Shown piece after piece: positions 11,759-32,055 of a DNA stretch of 64,000 nt (position 1 is the first letter of the stretch; every line of letters starts with the position of its first letter). The notes under the pieces are model-generated. The model did no database searches. It was not told where the DNA came from and was given only the letters and a program-made list of their open reading frames with translations. Source of the DNA: Callorhinus ursinus (lineage: Eukaryota; Chordata; Mammalia; Carnivora; Otariidae); assembly GCF_003265705.1 (NCBI RefSeq), contig NW_020312867.1, positions 9,523,228 to 9,587,227 on the forward strand, in the 5' to 3' direction. Both the position numbers and the translations under genes were made by a program.

Positions 11759-11943
11759 CAGTGCCTCTCAAATTTTAGGAGGCATCAGAATCACCTGGAA
11801 GCCTTATGAAAACACAGATGACTGGGCCGAACCTGAAGCATCTCAGTGGGTCAGGGTGCGGCCTGAAATTCTGCATTTCTAGCAAGTTCCCAGGTGGTGC
11901 TGATGCTGATGCTGAGCCAGGTGGCACACTTCGAAAACCACTG
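11759..11943. mobile_element. MER5-like hAT DNA transposon fragment
   Basis: Begins cagtgcctctcaaattttag and ends ttcgaaaaccactg, matching the terminal inverted repeats of MER5-type elements. Inside are catcagaatcacctggaag and catttctagcaagttcccag. Confidence 0.75.
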
Positions 11944-12999
11944 TTCCAGGATGACTTTGAAAGGACTCCTAGTCAGCATTTTGCCTTATTTTCAACTTGC
12001 GGGTAATTTTTCTTAATGCCCCTGAGGCTGGTGCGGGGTCGGGGGCACACTGCGGTAGCAGCAGGTTCTCTGCAGACTGTTTGCTTTGGCTCAGCCGTGG
12101 CTGGCTGGGAGCAGCCTCACGGACCACCACTTGGCAGGGCGTGAGAATCAGCAGCTCCACGATCGCTGACGTTGACTGGGTGCAGCTCTGAGCTAGAAGT
12201 TCGGGGAAGGAGATAGGGAACTGACCTTTGACACCCCCAGGGAGGGCCCAGGCCTTGAGTGGCTGCTTCTTCCTCAACACCACTCTGCACCAGGCTTAAA
12301 AACAGAGATGTTCTGGGGCAGGTCCACCGAGTTGGAGGTGTAGGCCGGGCCCTGGGGCTCCCAGGGAGGGGCAGTCCCTGAAGTCTAGAATGGCCAGACA
12401 CGGCTGGTCAGACAAGTAGTGGGAACCGGTGTAGACCCAGGACAAATACCACCCATGACTTATTTCTGGAAGTGAGGGATACTGGAAAGAGAAAGGGAGG
12501 GAAGACTTGCCGAGGAAAGGCGGAGGGGGCTCCCCGGGAGCAGAGGGGCAAGGCTGCTCAGGAAACAGCAGTGAGGCCATGGGAGGTTGGAAATAGAGGA
12601 CGTCCCAGAAGCTGTCCCTGGAAGGCGCCTCAGTAGCCATCAGCAGCTACTCTCCCGGTTCTCCTGGTGGACGGAGATGGAGGTTAGAGATGCCACAAAG
12701 TGAGTCAGCACCTGGGCCAGAGCCCACATCTCGGGCCCTATCTCAGGAACCCTTCTTCTGGACTCTGTAGGTTTGGGAGTGGGGTTCGGTGCAGTGGGCA
12801 TGTGTGTGGATATGAGGGAAGTGCGTGTCTCCTTGGGGGACACTCCCATGCTTGCTTCATCAGGGATATCCAAGGGCTAGCCTTAATCCCAGCCAGGATA
12901 GAGACTGTTCCTATCCCGACATCTGCCCTCCTCCTTCTAGCGCCTTGTAAAGGACTGAGCCCATGAATGTGGAATTTACGTGAAGTGGTCTGCACCACG
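11944..12999. other. EBF4 intron, no recognisable feature
   Basis: Unique GC-moderate sequence; no exon-like segment and no repeat recognised. Confidence 0.4.
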
Positions 13000-13430
13000 T
13001 GTGATGAGGGTGTCTATGCTTTATGTCATGTAAATGTGGGGCACGCGTAAGGTGGTTACTGCGGACACGGGTGACACCATGAGATGTCTCATAGGAACAT
13101 AGGAAATAGTACTATGGCGGATTATGTGAGATAAATGGAGTGTCTGCACTGAGCAGGCATGCTGTTTGGGAGCAATTAAGGTGACTGCACTTTGGGGTGA
13201 CCTTATGGGTAAATAGCGCATCTACACTGGGGTGACTACTGTTTGGGGGCATATAAGCTGTCTGCACTGCAGTGTATCCAGTAGGGGTGAATGTGGAGGG
13301 TCTACATGGTGGGTGTGCACTGTTTGGGGTCATGTGAGACACCTGCATCCCAGAATGCTCCTCTGTAGGGCTGTATAGAAGGTCTACACTACATGAAAGT
13401 ATTTTCAGGGGCGGGTGTTCACTGGGGATG
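13000..13430. repeat. Degenerate ~40-bp minisatellite
   Basis: Units of 38-42 bp begin with tgtctgcactg-like text and contain actgtttgggg and a catgtgag/catataag end. Seven can be marked between 13139 and 13430, and weaker ones extend to about 13000. Copies are well diverged. Confidence 0.65.
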
Positions 13431-13472
13431 GAAATGTGTGTGGATGTAATGTCCCTATAGAAAGGAAAATGA

Positions 13473-13660
13473 GGGCGCCTGGGTGGCTCTGTTGTTAAGC
13501 AACTGCCTTTGGCTCAGGTCATGATCCTGGAGTCCCGGGATCGAGTCCCGCATCGGGCTCCCTGCTCGGCAGGGAGTCTGCTTCTCCCTCTGACCCTCTT
13601 CCCTCTCGTGCTCTCTTTCTCTCTCTCTCAAATAAATAAATAAAATCTTTAAAAAAAAAA
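13473..13660 (+). mobile_element. Can-SINE (SINEC)
   Basis: Plus-strand SINEC flanked by agaaaggaaaatga copies on each side. Confidence 0.92.
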
Positions 13661-14329
13661 AAAGAAAGGAAAATGAAGGGGGTTCCCAGAGGGTATTCAC
13701 TGTGGGGGGGGGTTATGACAGGTGGTCATGTGTCAGCAGTGTGGACAAGAGGCCGCATCTCTAGGAAAATGACTGGTTCCCACTCCTAATGAGGGACTGC
13801 CCCTTGGGACACTTCAGTCCAGGGGTGGTGCCCACCCCTACCAACACTTGGGGACCTCCTCTCTGGGAACTCGCTTTTAGAACCTGTGACAAATCTTGCT
13901 CTGAATGTGAAGTTCATGCTTGCAGGCTTTGGAGGCAACTCTAGGGAGTTAAGTTGGATATTCAGATTTGGGGTTCAAAACCAGGGGGTGGTGGTAAAAT
14001 GAGGATGCACACTGGCAGAGCTCATGGAATGGCCCAGGAGGCGGGCCACGTGCCAGGACCCCAAGCCCTGCAGACGTTAACCCTGCATGCCATAGTTTGT
14101 AAAGGGCGTCTCCCCAGATGCTCTCAGGGTCCTGTGGGGGCTAGGGCAGATGTCGATAGTATTTTGAGTTCACTAAGAGCACAAATCCAGAGTATTATCC
14201 TTGGTTACCTCCCTAGTGGCTGGCAAGGCTAAGGCCCCACCATCCTAGCCAACTGCCTAGAAGGACTGGAAGACCAAGGTCTCATGTGTTTGTCTAAAAA
14301 CCAGTCTCATCACTGCATATACTGTGCTT

Positions 14330-15220
14330 TTTTCCAATTACTGTATGAGAAAAAGAAGATATTCAATGTGCATCTGTACGGCGTGTCTGACAGGTACACC
14401 CCGTGTGTGTGATGGGTATAGGCTCTGTCTGATGAGGTTGTTGCTCTGTGTATAACGCATGTAGAATACGTGCACGAGAGATCTGTTTGGGTCAGGTGTG
14501 CCATGGCTGGGAGTCTGCTATGTGTGAGCGAGATGTGTGTGCAAAACGGATTTGTTGGGGGGGGGGGAATCTGCTGCAAAGGAGGAAGGGCGATCTGCTT
14601 GCAATTTGTGATGACTCTATGGCATTTGCAATGACTGTATTTTGGGTAATCATATACAACATAAAGGATATATTAATAGATACACTGTTTCCGTGCATAT
14701 ACAGTATAGGATGGGCAGATGCTGCACGTGATGGGTATAGACTTTGTGTGGCAGTAGTATACCATACATATGTGATGACTACAGGCTGTATGTGGAATAT
14801 GACTGTATATGCTCTGTGAAGGGTGTACCCTGAGTGTAGTGGGTATACACTGTGTGATGGCTGTATTTTGTGAGTGATAGTATATAAGGCATACACGGTA
14901 TATATGATAGATGTATTATTATGAGTATGCATGGTGTGGGGGATAGTATACGCAGGAGGGGAATATGCTGTGTGATGCGGATGCACTGCATGTGTGATGC
15001 ACATAGAGTATGACGTATATACGTGGTGTGGGATAAGTTTATGGGTAAGTGTGAGTACATACTGCAAATGGCATATACATTTTGTGGTGGGTATAACTCA
15101 TGAGTAATTGGTATATATCGTGTATATATAACGGACATAGTATTTATGGGGACTATCCTTTGGGTGGGTGTGATGGGTATATGCTTTGTGGAATAAATAA
15201 GCACTGTGTGATCCTACGCT
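14330..15220. repeat. Degenerate TG/TA-rich tandem array
   Basis: Repeated gggtata(c/g)-a-ctgtgtgatgg-like units of roughly 30-40 bp, for example near 14415, 14720, 14840 and 15165. It resembles the 13000-13430 block in style. Long open frames on the minus strand (14492-15204), rich in His/Thr/Tyr/Ile/Pro, are products of the repeat. Confidence 0.6.
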
Positions 15221-15431
15221 GGGGGCGGGGATGGATATTCTGTGTTGTGAATTAGTTGGGAAGGGTCTACTTGGTGTATATCAGGCATTTTGTATATACG
15301 CAGCTGGTGGTGGGAATAGGGGTTATGTGCCTTGTGTAAGCAGGTGGAGGGGAGTAACCCCGCTGGGAAGCGGCATGGAAGGGACCAGTTGGATCTTCAT
15401 CCATTTCCAGACCCTCTACCCCAGCCCTTGA

Positions 15432-23549
<8,118 letters not shown>

Positions 23550-24595
23550 TCACGGTAGGTCTCTGGCTGGGCCTTGCTTCCTCCCCTGGCCCTGCATAGA
23601 CTCTACAAAACACTTTAGCAAGGATGGGGCCCTGGGGTCCGAGTCTCCCTCTCCAGGGCCTATCTAGACAGCTGTCAGGGCCACACAGCCAGCCCCCTCC
23701 TGCCCCCGACCCACGATGGCCTAAGCTGAAAAGGTGGAGAGAAGGGGTTTCCTGTCCACTTACAGCCAGCCTTTTTCCAGGACCTTCTCTCCCTCTCCCC
23801 ACCAGGTCTGCAGGTGTTGCCCCCACTGAGCCCGGACTGGAGGTCCCTCTGGGATACACACTCATGTCCTGGACGGCAGCACAGAGAGATCCAGACCCAG
23901 GGCTTCGGGCAGACATCCACCCCAACGCCTGAATAGGCCTCCTGTGCTTGAGGCCTCCCGCCCCACAGGCTTCTCTCACCTCCCTTTCTCGGGGCTGGTC
24001 GGAAGCCCTAGCACTGTGCTGATGCTCTTGGCAGGAGAGCCTCCCGGGGAGGTACCGGGATGCTGGGCTTTCCTCACTGGGTCAGTTCCTCTGGAAGAGC
24101 TGGACCTTGTGCAGACCGGACCCTGAGGTGACAGGAGCAGGGGGTGGGGACCGTGGGAAAGCGGACAGCTCAGGGAGAGGTGGCCTGGGGAGGTCCTGTT
24201 GGTGTCGGACCCATCTCAGCTGGCCCAGCATCCCGACTTCTCTCCAGGGCAAGGCGTGGTGCCCGGCAGCCTCAGGAGGCCTGCCCAGGCTCCCATGGAG
24301 CTTCCAACGGCTGCTCGACCCCCGTGGCTACCCCCTTTGAGGCCTGCACACTCACGCTTGTCGCATTATGAATCCCACCGGGGGCTTTTGGCACGGAGGG
24401 TGCAGAAGAGGGAGTGCCAAGCCCCCTGAATTGTGGGTCTTCCTCCCGATGGCTATCTCATGGACTCTGGCCCCCCACACACATGACTCCAGCTGGCCCC
24501 ATGGTACCATGCAATGGGCCTAGCTGCCCCTGGCCTCATATTCCAATCAGCTGAGGTTGGAGAAAACAGAACAATAAACACAGCTTCAAGTGGCC
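23550..24595 (+). other. EBF4: EBF4 3' UTR region, probably with one intron
   Basis: After the stop come five bases and a consensus donor (gtaggt at 23555). A strong acceptor, a CT tract then accag, lies at 23801-23805. I infer a terminal non-coding exon from 23806 to about 24595, where a canonical AATAAA sits. The 3' end is inferred from the signal only. Confidence 0.6.
24573..24578 (+). terminator. Poly(A) signal AATAAA, probable EBF4 3' end
   Basis: Canonical AATAAA about 1 kb beyond the EBF4 stop. A G/T-rich stretch (gcgtgggtctgcttttc) follows at about 24620, in the usual place for a downstream element. Confidence 0.6.
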
Positions 24596-24599
24596 GGAT

Positions 24600-25880
24600 G
24601 GCCTCTCTTGCCTGCTTCCTTGGCGTGGGTCTGCTTTTCTCAGCGCTTCTGCGGCGCTCCTGGGAACCCTCCCAGCCATGCCCCTGTGCAGCCTTCTTGC
24701 ACCTCGGGCTTTTTCAACAGCCCCAGAGTTGAGCAAGTATTACCTGCCCCATGTCTGCTCTCAGGTACTGTTGGGGGTGGTGGGCAGGCTAGTAGGCCTG
24801 AGGACCTAGGAGCTTAGGTGGGCTCCACCCCAGGAGCTTAGACTGGGAGCACAACCTGGCCACTGAGGACTCAGTCCCCCGGCTGTCTGGCCAGGACCAA
24901 GGCAGGGGTTGCCAGAGGACTGCCCGGGAATGAGAAGAGCACAAGCAAAACGCTGTTCAGTTGCCCAGAGGCTCGGAAGTGAGATCCGTTCTGAACGGAG
25001 GTTACGGGGCCTCACCTGGCCAAGGCAGGACAGGGTAGGGCAGCTTTTGGTCCTGAGGTTGCCTATTTGAGCAAATCCCAACCACCCCCTTCCCCAGGTC
25101 TAGGCACCTTTGGCTCTCCTGTCTCAGACTTTGGGAGGAGGGGTAGTAAAGAGGCAAGATTTTCAGGCTCATTTACCACCCTCCCCCCTTCTGGAATGAA
25201 TCCCTGCCATCCCCTGAGATGTGTCCCCTAGATCCCAAAGGTCTGGCTAGCTGACTCTGGAAGCCACTTTTTTGACCCACTGTCCGGGGAGCCCAGCATC
25301 CAGCTCCAGGCCTCAGGCCTTACTCTCTTCCTGGTGGTCCTCCTTGGCTCTGGCCTCTGGAAACTCTGCAACCCATGGCCCCATGCCCTGCAGTCCTCTG
25401 GGCAAAATACACTTGCCAAAGCAGATGGGCCCTTCGTGTCCTTCAGAGGCCTTCACTTCCTTCTCTTGTGTTCTTGGCCAATACCAGGGATTCAGCTCAC
25501 TTGGGGCCCAATGGGATAGCCTTCTGTTCATCTCTGTGCTCCCCTGGCCTCCCGCTCAGCTCTTGCTTCCAGTCCATGTTGCAGAGCCCCAAAGCCTGCC
25601 AGCCCGCACCCTGCTCCAAACAGGCTCCGAGCAAGTCCCATGGCCCAGCCCCCCCCCCCCCCCGCCCCAAGGCTGAACACCTGCAGAACCGTAATCTGCA
25701 CTGGATGCAGGTGGTAGCTGGGTAGTGGTCACACTCTGGTTCCTGGGGTGGGTCAGGTGCATGGTTGCTATAAATGAGACGTGAGATCTGGCCTCAAAGA
25801 TTTCAAAACTGTGCTCAGGCCACCATCCAAGTCAACACTGCCCACCCCCTCATCCACAGAAGGCAGGACTAAATCAGTGA
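24600..25880. other. Intergenic, no recognisable feature
   Basis: GC-rich unique DNA downstream of EBF4. A run of C lies near 25650-25665. Confidence 0.4.
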
Positions 25881-25887
25881 CTAAATG

Positions 25888-26264
25888 TTTGCTTTGAACC
25901 GAATTGTGTCCTCCCAAAACTCATACACTGAAGCCCTAACCCTTCCCTCCATGTGGTGGTGTTTGTATATAGGGCCTTTAAGGAGGTGATTAAGGTTAAA
26001 TAGGGTTAGAAGAGTGGGGCCGTAATCTGATCAAGTTGTGTCCTTGTATGAAGAGGAAGAGACTCCAGAGTTCTCTCTTCACTATGTGAGGATACAGCGA
26101 GGTGTCCCTCTACAAGCCAGAGAGAGAGTCCTGACCAGGAACTGAATCAGCTGACACCTTGATCTGGGACTTCCAACTTCCAGAACTATGAGAAAATATA
26201 TTTCTGTTGTTCAAGCCACTCCGTTTCTAGTATTTTGTTATGGCGACCCAGGCTGACTAATACA
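25888..26264 (+). mobile_element. MaLR-type (MLT1-like) solo LTR, endogenous retroviral remnant
   Basis: Begins ttgctttgaaccgaattgtg. It has internal landmarks gtgaggatacagcgaggtg and acaccttgatctgggacttc, and ends with ctgttgttcaagccac and gactaatacag. These match MaLR LTR consensus text from memory. No internal retroviral region is seen beside it. Confidence 0.75.
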
Positions 26265-26269
26265 GTGTT

Positions 26270-26905
26270 CTTTCCTACGTGTCTTGGTTTGGGTTCCCCT
26301 AGAAGGAGAACCTGAGGCAAGTTCCCTGCGGGAGAGCTCTGGGAGACCGTATAGAACACACCTCAGAGCTCTCCCACCCGAGGGGTGGAGAATCTGGGAT
26401 ATTGATCTTCCAGCCCTCATCTGCAATTGCCTGAGAACTGCTCCCAGGAGATTAGCCTTCTGGCACATCTGGCCTGCCCTCCCACCTGCAGAAGAGAAGC
26501 CACCAGTTAGGGTTTTGTTATAGGATGTTGCAAGTAAGTACCGGAACCGAACTGTTAAGTCCAAAGGGATATGGGCAAGGCACCAAGAGCCTCTCCTGCT
26601 AGCCCTTTGGAGAGAGAGCATCTCCAGAAAGTCCTCTGCCTTCCTCCCACATATGTTTTCCAGCAGAAGCAGGCTGCACCCTACCCTGGGGACCTGGCAG
26701 CCTTGGGGGCTGCATTTAGCTCAGACAGGACCCACTGTGGACAGGCTCCACTGACTCAAGCGAAGGTAGGCAGCAGCTTTGACAAGCCCTCCGGCTGACT
26801 ATTCTGCAAAATACCCTTCTCCCCGACCCCCACCCATGTGGGTGGGGTCCTTCTTTTTCCCAAAAGAAAAATCTCCCAGAAAAATGGGAAGTGCCATGCA
26901 TCGGG
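26270..26905. other. Intergenic; possible old repeat at its start
   Basis: 26283-26345 (gggttcccctagaaggagaa ... gagagctctggg) resembles 8405-8500. The remainder is not recognised. Confidence 0.35.
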
Positions 26906-27100
26906 GGGAAAGATGGTCTTTTCAATAAATGACATTGAGTCCACTGGATATTTACATAAAAAATTAAACTGGACCTCTGCCTCACACCATACACAAAAAT
27001 TAATTCTAGGTGGACTGTGGATCCAAATGTGAAAGCTAAAACAATAAGCTTCATGCCTTTGAAGACAGACTAGAAGCCCTTTGCCAGAGTAACCTCCAAG
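26906..27100 (+). mobile_element. L1 ORF2 fragment
   Basis: atggtcttttcaataaatg, aactggacctctgcctcaca and gtgaaagctaaaacaataag are recognisable L1 ORF2 text, 5' and 3' truncated, with no open frame. Confidence 0.7.
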
Positions 27101-27146
27101 GTCTGTCTTCCCACTGCATGATCAATTTTAGAATGAGGCAGACAGG

Positions 27147-27290
27147 GGCGCCTGGGTGGCTCAGTCGGTTAAGCGTCTGCCTTCGGCTCAGGTCATGATC
27201 CCAGGGTCCTGGGATCGAACCCCATATCAGGCTCCCTGCTCGGTGGAAAGCCTGCTTCTCCCTCTCCCACTCCCCCTGCTTGTGTTCCTG

Positions 27291-27323
<33 letters not shown>

Positions 27324-27353
27324 AAATAAATAAAATCTTTTTAAAAAATAAAA
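27147..27353 (+). mobile_element. Can-SINE (SINEC)
   Basis: A well-preserved plus-strand SINEC (ggggcgcctgggtggctcag head) with agaatgaggca copies on each side; inserted in or beside the L1 fragment. Confidence 0.93.
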
Positions 27354-27523
27354 GAATGAGGCAAACATTCAACATGTTTGAGGTGGTTCGAATGGACCCC
27401 CAAATATCTTTTCTCTTTCCTAGGATGACTTCTCTGAATAGGAAAAAGTTCATACATCACGGGATCTTTCTCCCCTAGAAAAGGCAGGCTCTTCACAGTG
27501 ATTCTCTGAAGCTCCTAGCTCTT

Positions 27524-27717
27524 TTTTTTTTTTTAAGATCTATTTATTTATTTTGAGAGAGTGAGAGAGAGAGAGAGAGCGCGCGCACGCACATGAGAGG
27601 GGGGAGGGCCAGAGAGAGAAGCAGGTTCCTCGCTGAGCAGGGAGCCCGATGCAGGACTCCAGGATCATGACCTGAGCCGAAGGCAGACGCTTAACCGACT
27701 GAGCCACCCAGGCGCCC
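27524..27717 (-). mobile_element. Can-SINE (SINEC)
   Basis: Minus-strand SINEC with target duplication gaagctcctagctctt on both sides, and gcgcgcacgcac within its GA-rich part. Confidence 0.93.
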
Positions 27718-28003
27718 TGAAGCTCCTAGCTCTTGAGCCTGGAGTGGCCCTCTCCTGCCTTCCTACCCACACCTATACCCTTGAGCTTCCTTCCTCTGCC
27801 ACCACTCAGTGGCGGTAACAGGACCCATCGGAGGATAGAAGGAAATGAGCCACCTCCTGGAGGCTGCCAGGCTTTAAGACTGATGTTCACAAGAACCCCA
27901 ACATGCGGGTCCTAATGGGTGTGCAGCAATGACCATCCGTATGGACCCATCCTCCTATTACTTCCTGAACATTCCCCTTCTCTTCACTCTCATTGTGAGA
28001 TTT

Positions 28004-28113
28004 TGTTTAATTGTTTTTATTTAACTAATCTCTACACCCAATGTGGGACTCGAACTCATGACCCCAAGATCAAGAGTCGCATGCCCTTTTGGCTGAGTCA
28101 GCCAGGCTCCCCT
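28004..28113 (-). mobile_element. Short tRNA-derived carnivoran SINE
   Basis: Minus-strand copy of the short type (tctctacacccaatgtggg, gccaggctcccc head) with target duplication catt-g/a-tgagatttt. Confidence 0.8.
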
Positions 28114-28365
28114 CATTATGAGATTTTTACCAGAACTTCTTAACTGAATGTAGTCTAAGTTATCAATTTTTCTTTGTGGTTAGTGCTTTTTGTATCCTTT
28201 TAAGACATCTCTACCTAACTACAAATCAAGAAGATATTTTTGAGTATGGTATGAGCTAGAAGTCGTTTAATTATTTTTGTATGGATAGTCAGTTGGCTCA
28301 GGCCCATTTATCGAAATGATCAACTTTCAACCCTGCCCTGCAGTTGGCACCTTTATCATGAATCA

Positions 28366-28431
28366 AGCATATATATACATATATATATACATATATATAT
28401 GTATATATATGTATATATACATATATATATG
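28366..28431. repeat. AT-rich imperfect (ATATAC/GTATAT)n repeat
   Basis: atatatacat and tatatatgta blocks form inverted-repeat text able to fold as a long hairpin, inside the L1 remnant. Confidence 0.85.
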
Positions 28432-28796
28432 GGTCTGTTCTGGATTCTCTATTCTGATCCACTGGTCTTTTTATCTTTACACTGATACTACACTATCTTA
28501 ATTACTTTAGATTTGTAGTAAGTTTTTATATCTAGTACAGCAAGTTGTCCAACTTAGTTCTTCATGATGATCTTGGCTACACTTGGTCCTTTGCATTTCC
28601 AAGTAAATGGGATAATCAGTTTATTAACTTCTATTTTTAAAAAACCTACTGAATTTTCCTTGACATTGCATCTGTAAATTTATAGATCAGTTAATGGAGA
28701 ATTGAAGCCTTTGATATATTGAGTATCTCAATCTATGGATATTGTATATTCCTTCATTTAGTTCTATCTTTTAAAACTTCTCTTGATAGTATTTTT

Positions 28797-28974
28797 TTAA
28801 GATACTTATTTATTTATTTATTTATTTGACAGAGAGAGAACACAAGCAGAGGGAGAGGGAGCAGCAGGCTCCCCACTGAGCAGGGAGCCCGATGCGGGGC
28901 TGGATCCCAGGACCCCGGGATCATGACCTGAGCCGAAGGCAGTTGCTTCACCAACTGAGCCACCCAGGCGCTCC
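28797..28974 (-). mobile_element. Can-SINE (SINEC)
   Basis: Minus-strand SINEC flanked by ctctt-g/a-atagtatttt copies; inserted in the L1 remnant. Confidence 0.92.
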
Positions 28975-29560
28975 TCTCTTAATAGTATTTTATAGGCCTC
29001 TGTCTCACACATCTTTCATTTATTCCTCAGTATTAGGTTACTTTATGCTATTATAAATAAGTTTCTTAATTTCACTGTTTGTCATGCATATACAATTGAT
29101 TTTTGAACAATAACCTTATATCCAGCAACCTTGCTTCACTCACTTATAGTAATATTTTATCCATAGGTTATCTCGGATTTTCTTATCTACAAAGGACAGT
29201 TTTATCTCTTCATTTACAGTCCTTGTTTCTTTTTCTTGCCTAAATACACTGGTTGGACCCTTAATTCATTGTTGAATAAAAGGAGTAATAGCGGACATCT
29301 TTGTTTTGTTCCTGATCCCAAAAGGCGAACTTTGACTTTTCACCATTAAGTATCATATTTGGTTTTATAGATATCCTTTTATTCCTAATTTTCTTTTAAA
29401 ATTTTATACTCTGAATAGATGTTCAGGTTTTATAAAGTGCTTTTCTGCATATATTGAGATGCTCACATGACTTTCTCCATTATTTTGTTGAACGTGCTGA
29501 GTGACATTCATTACACGTCTAATGTGAAACCATTGCATTAACTGTCTAATCACGTGTTTA

Positions 29561-31844
29561 ATGGTAAACTCCCATCCTTTACCCAGGAGATACCATTTGT
29601 TACCAGGGAGTCCATTCCCTCTCTCCCTCAGTCTCTCTCTCTCTCTCTCTCCCCCCTCAACCCCTCTCTCTGTCTCTGTCTCTGTCTCTGTCTCTCTGCT
29701 ACTCTCCCAGAAGGCACTCATTGGCCCTCACCTTCCCCACTTCTCAGGAAATTAGGCTTCTGGGAAACAAAATGCAGAGACCAGCCGACCACCCTGGTAC
29801 TTCACCCTGCCATGCTATCTTCTGGGAGCAGGGCTGCAAACACAAGAACAAATGTAAATTAATGTCTCACTAAGTCATTCTACCTCCACTCTAACCGGTC
29901 TCTCCCCAGCTGGACTCTGGGCTCTGGGTCCCCTGTACTGGGGTTCAGAAGGGCACTCGCGGGTGGTCTGTCCAGAAGACCCTGCCTCCACCCACCCCCC
30001 TAAGGGAAAAGTGGCCAAACCTCTGGGCCTTTCCAGAAGCCTTGCAGGAGAGCAGAGTGGCAGCCCTGGGGGATGGGGGGCATTCTGGGTTTAGAGCTAC
30101 CATTCTGCCAAGGGGGCTGGTGGGAGGGTTCTGAGTGCATGGACCCCCACTGGAGACAGAATGGAAGAGATTTCCTGACTCTAAAGATGTAGAAGAGGCT
30201 TCTCAGCAGGACAATAACAGAAACAAGACCATTTTTTTCTTTTTTGGCACATTCTTTAGGTAATTTTATTCCTTGAGAGAGGAGGTGTCAAGTATTTCAA
30301 AGGGGAAGGAAAAATGCCTTGGCAGGTCTGTTGTTCTTTGGGGCCCAGCATCCTGACATCTTGTTTCTTCAAAGTCTTTCTTTCCCCATCCCCTGCCAGC
30401 CTGGGAATGAAAGCAGCTCCCGATGCCTCCCTGGCTGTGCAGTGGGCCCCTCAGGCTGGGCTGCCAGGCCTCCTGCGGGAGCTGAGGGAAGGTCCCAAGT
30501 CCCTGGGAGAGGCGAAGTGTGGATGCGTCCCCACGGCAAGGTTGTAAAGGGCTGTCTGGCACTGTGACCAAGGGGCACTCCAGAGTCGGGCAGCCATCCT
30601 GGGAGGCCAGGAAAGCCCTCTGGCCCGGGTCCCTGTCCCTGTTGCCTCTCTTGGGGTTCCACTCACCTGGAAGCCTGGCTCCCCTCCACACATCCACCCA
30701 CTCACCCACCCAGCGTCTGAGTTGACCTTCAGGTGGGTGGAGGAGGGTCTGGCCACTTTGGGCTGGCAGGGACTCAAGCCCAGCCAGCTTTGGCTTCTGT
30801 GGTAAAAGCTGGTTTGTCTGGGGCTGCTCCCTAGGCCGTTCTTGGAGCCAGGCCCAGAAGGCCAACTTGCCAAGATAAACCGTGGCTGCCGGGTGGAGTG
30901 TGGTGGAGTGGCTGCTGAGCGGGCCCAAACTTGTCAGGCCCCTCAATGGTGCCCTGGCCCGGTCCACAGCACGAAGTCCCACAAGGTCCCGGGGTCAGGC
31001 CAGGCCAGGAGCAGGTACCGAGAGACGGCTTGCTGGGCATCCCTCTGCCCTCTCTGTTGACTGAGGCAGGGACATCCGCGCTCTTGGTCTCACCCGAACA
31101 CCAAAAGCTCACAATGAAGCCTCAAGGTTGACAGAATTCCTTCAAACCTCCTTCCTTGGGGGAGCAGCTCCGTGGCAGAAGATGGCGGAGGAGGGAGACA
31201 GGGAACTCTAGGTGCCTGTGTGCGTGCCTGGGGGGGGGGGGGGTGTGGAGAGGGGGGGGGGTGCGAGCGCAGAGAAAGGGGGCCCGCGAGGCCTCTGCTG
31301 CTGTATGAGGGGGCCACGCCGCCTTTAGACCCCGCGTTTCTTTGGCACTCGCCACAAGCCCGTTCTCTTACATGGGATTCCTTGGAACGGAACAAAATGG
31401 GGATTTGGGGGCATGTGAAAGTGTTCCCTGGAAGAAAAGCAGTGAGGGAGGCAGGACAGGGCAGGGGAACGAGCCAGAGAGCGGTCCCAGCGGGGAGCCC
31501 TGGAGCTTGAAGGCCACCACAGTTTGGGCCCTCTCGGTGGCAAGGAGAAAGCTAGAACACCTCCGGGCCGGTCAGTCCTCGGTCACAGGCTGCCAAAGCG
31601 GGATGGAGCACGGAACCCCTGTGTCAGGCAGCTCCCATCTGACCAAGAGCAGTGCTTGGGGGAAGCAGCCAGCTATTAGCAGCCAACACTCCCCTCAAGT
31701 CAGGGGATGGGGGCACTGGCTGCTGAGAAGGTTCTGGGTGGGACAGGAAGGGCCTCCACTGTAGCCATCTCTATACCTCCAGAACAGGGGCTAGGCCTTT
31801 GTAGGACTACTACTTCTCGGGTGGCAAGCGTGCCCCTTGTGTTC
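29561..31844. other. Intergenic unique DNA between EBF4 and CPXM1
   Basis: Simple (TC)n/(TCTG)n text at 29626-29700. G runs at 31230-31241 and 31252-31260. A 238-codon minus-strand open frame (30266-30982) with no recognised domain ends within an AATAAA (see findings). No known gene recognised. Confidence 0.5.
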
Positions 31845-31876
31845 TTTTAAACCATTTTTAAAAAAGTATTCCATTT

Positions 31877-31909
<33 letters not shown>

Positions 31910-32055
31910 CAGGAACACAAGCAGGGGGAGTGGGAGAGGGAGACGCAGGCTTCCCGCCGAGCGGGGAGCCCGATGCGGGGCTCGATCCCGGGACCCTGGG
32001 ACCATGACCTGAGCCGAAGGCAGACCTTTAACGACTGAGCTGGCCAGGCGGCCCC
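31845..32055 (-). mobile_element. Can-SINE (SINEC)
   Basis: Minus-strand SINEC with a long (GA)n part. Both sides carry accttgtgt-like text, taken as a weak target duplication. Confidence 0.88.

Larger units (their letters stand above)
28130..29560 (-). mobile_element. L1 LINE remnant, antisense, with SINE and AT repeat inside
   Basis: Complement of L1 ORF2: gttggctcaggcccatttat, tgatccactggtctttttat, accttatatccagcaacctt and cattattttgttgaacgtg. An imperfect ATAC/ATGT repeat (28366-28431) and a SINEC lie within it. Confidence 0.75.

Noticed and set aside
12296..12640. Minus-strand 114-codon frame in the EBF4 intron
   Set aside because: No domain, no splice signals, and overlapping frames on both strands; most likely chance.
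14492..15204. Minus-strand frames of 191 and 141 codons rich in His/Thr/Tyr
   Set aside because: Products of the degenerate tandem array; no conserved domain or splice context.
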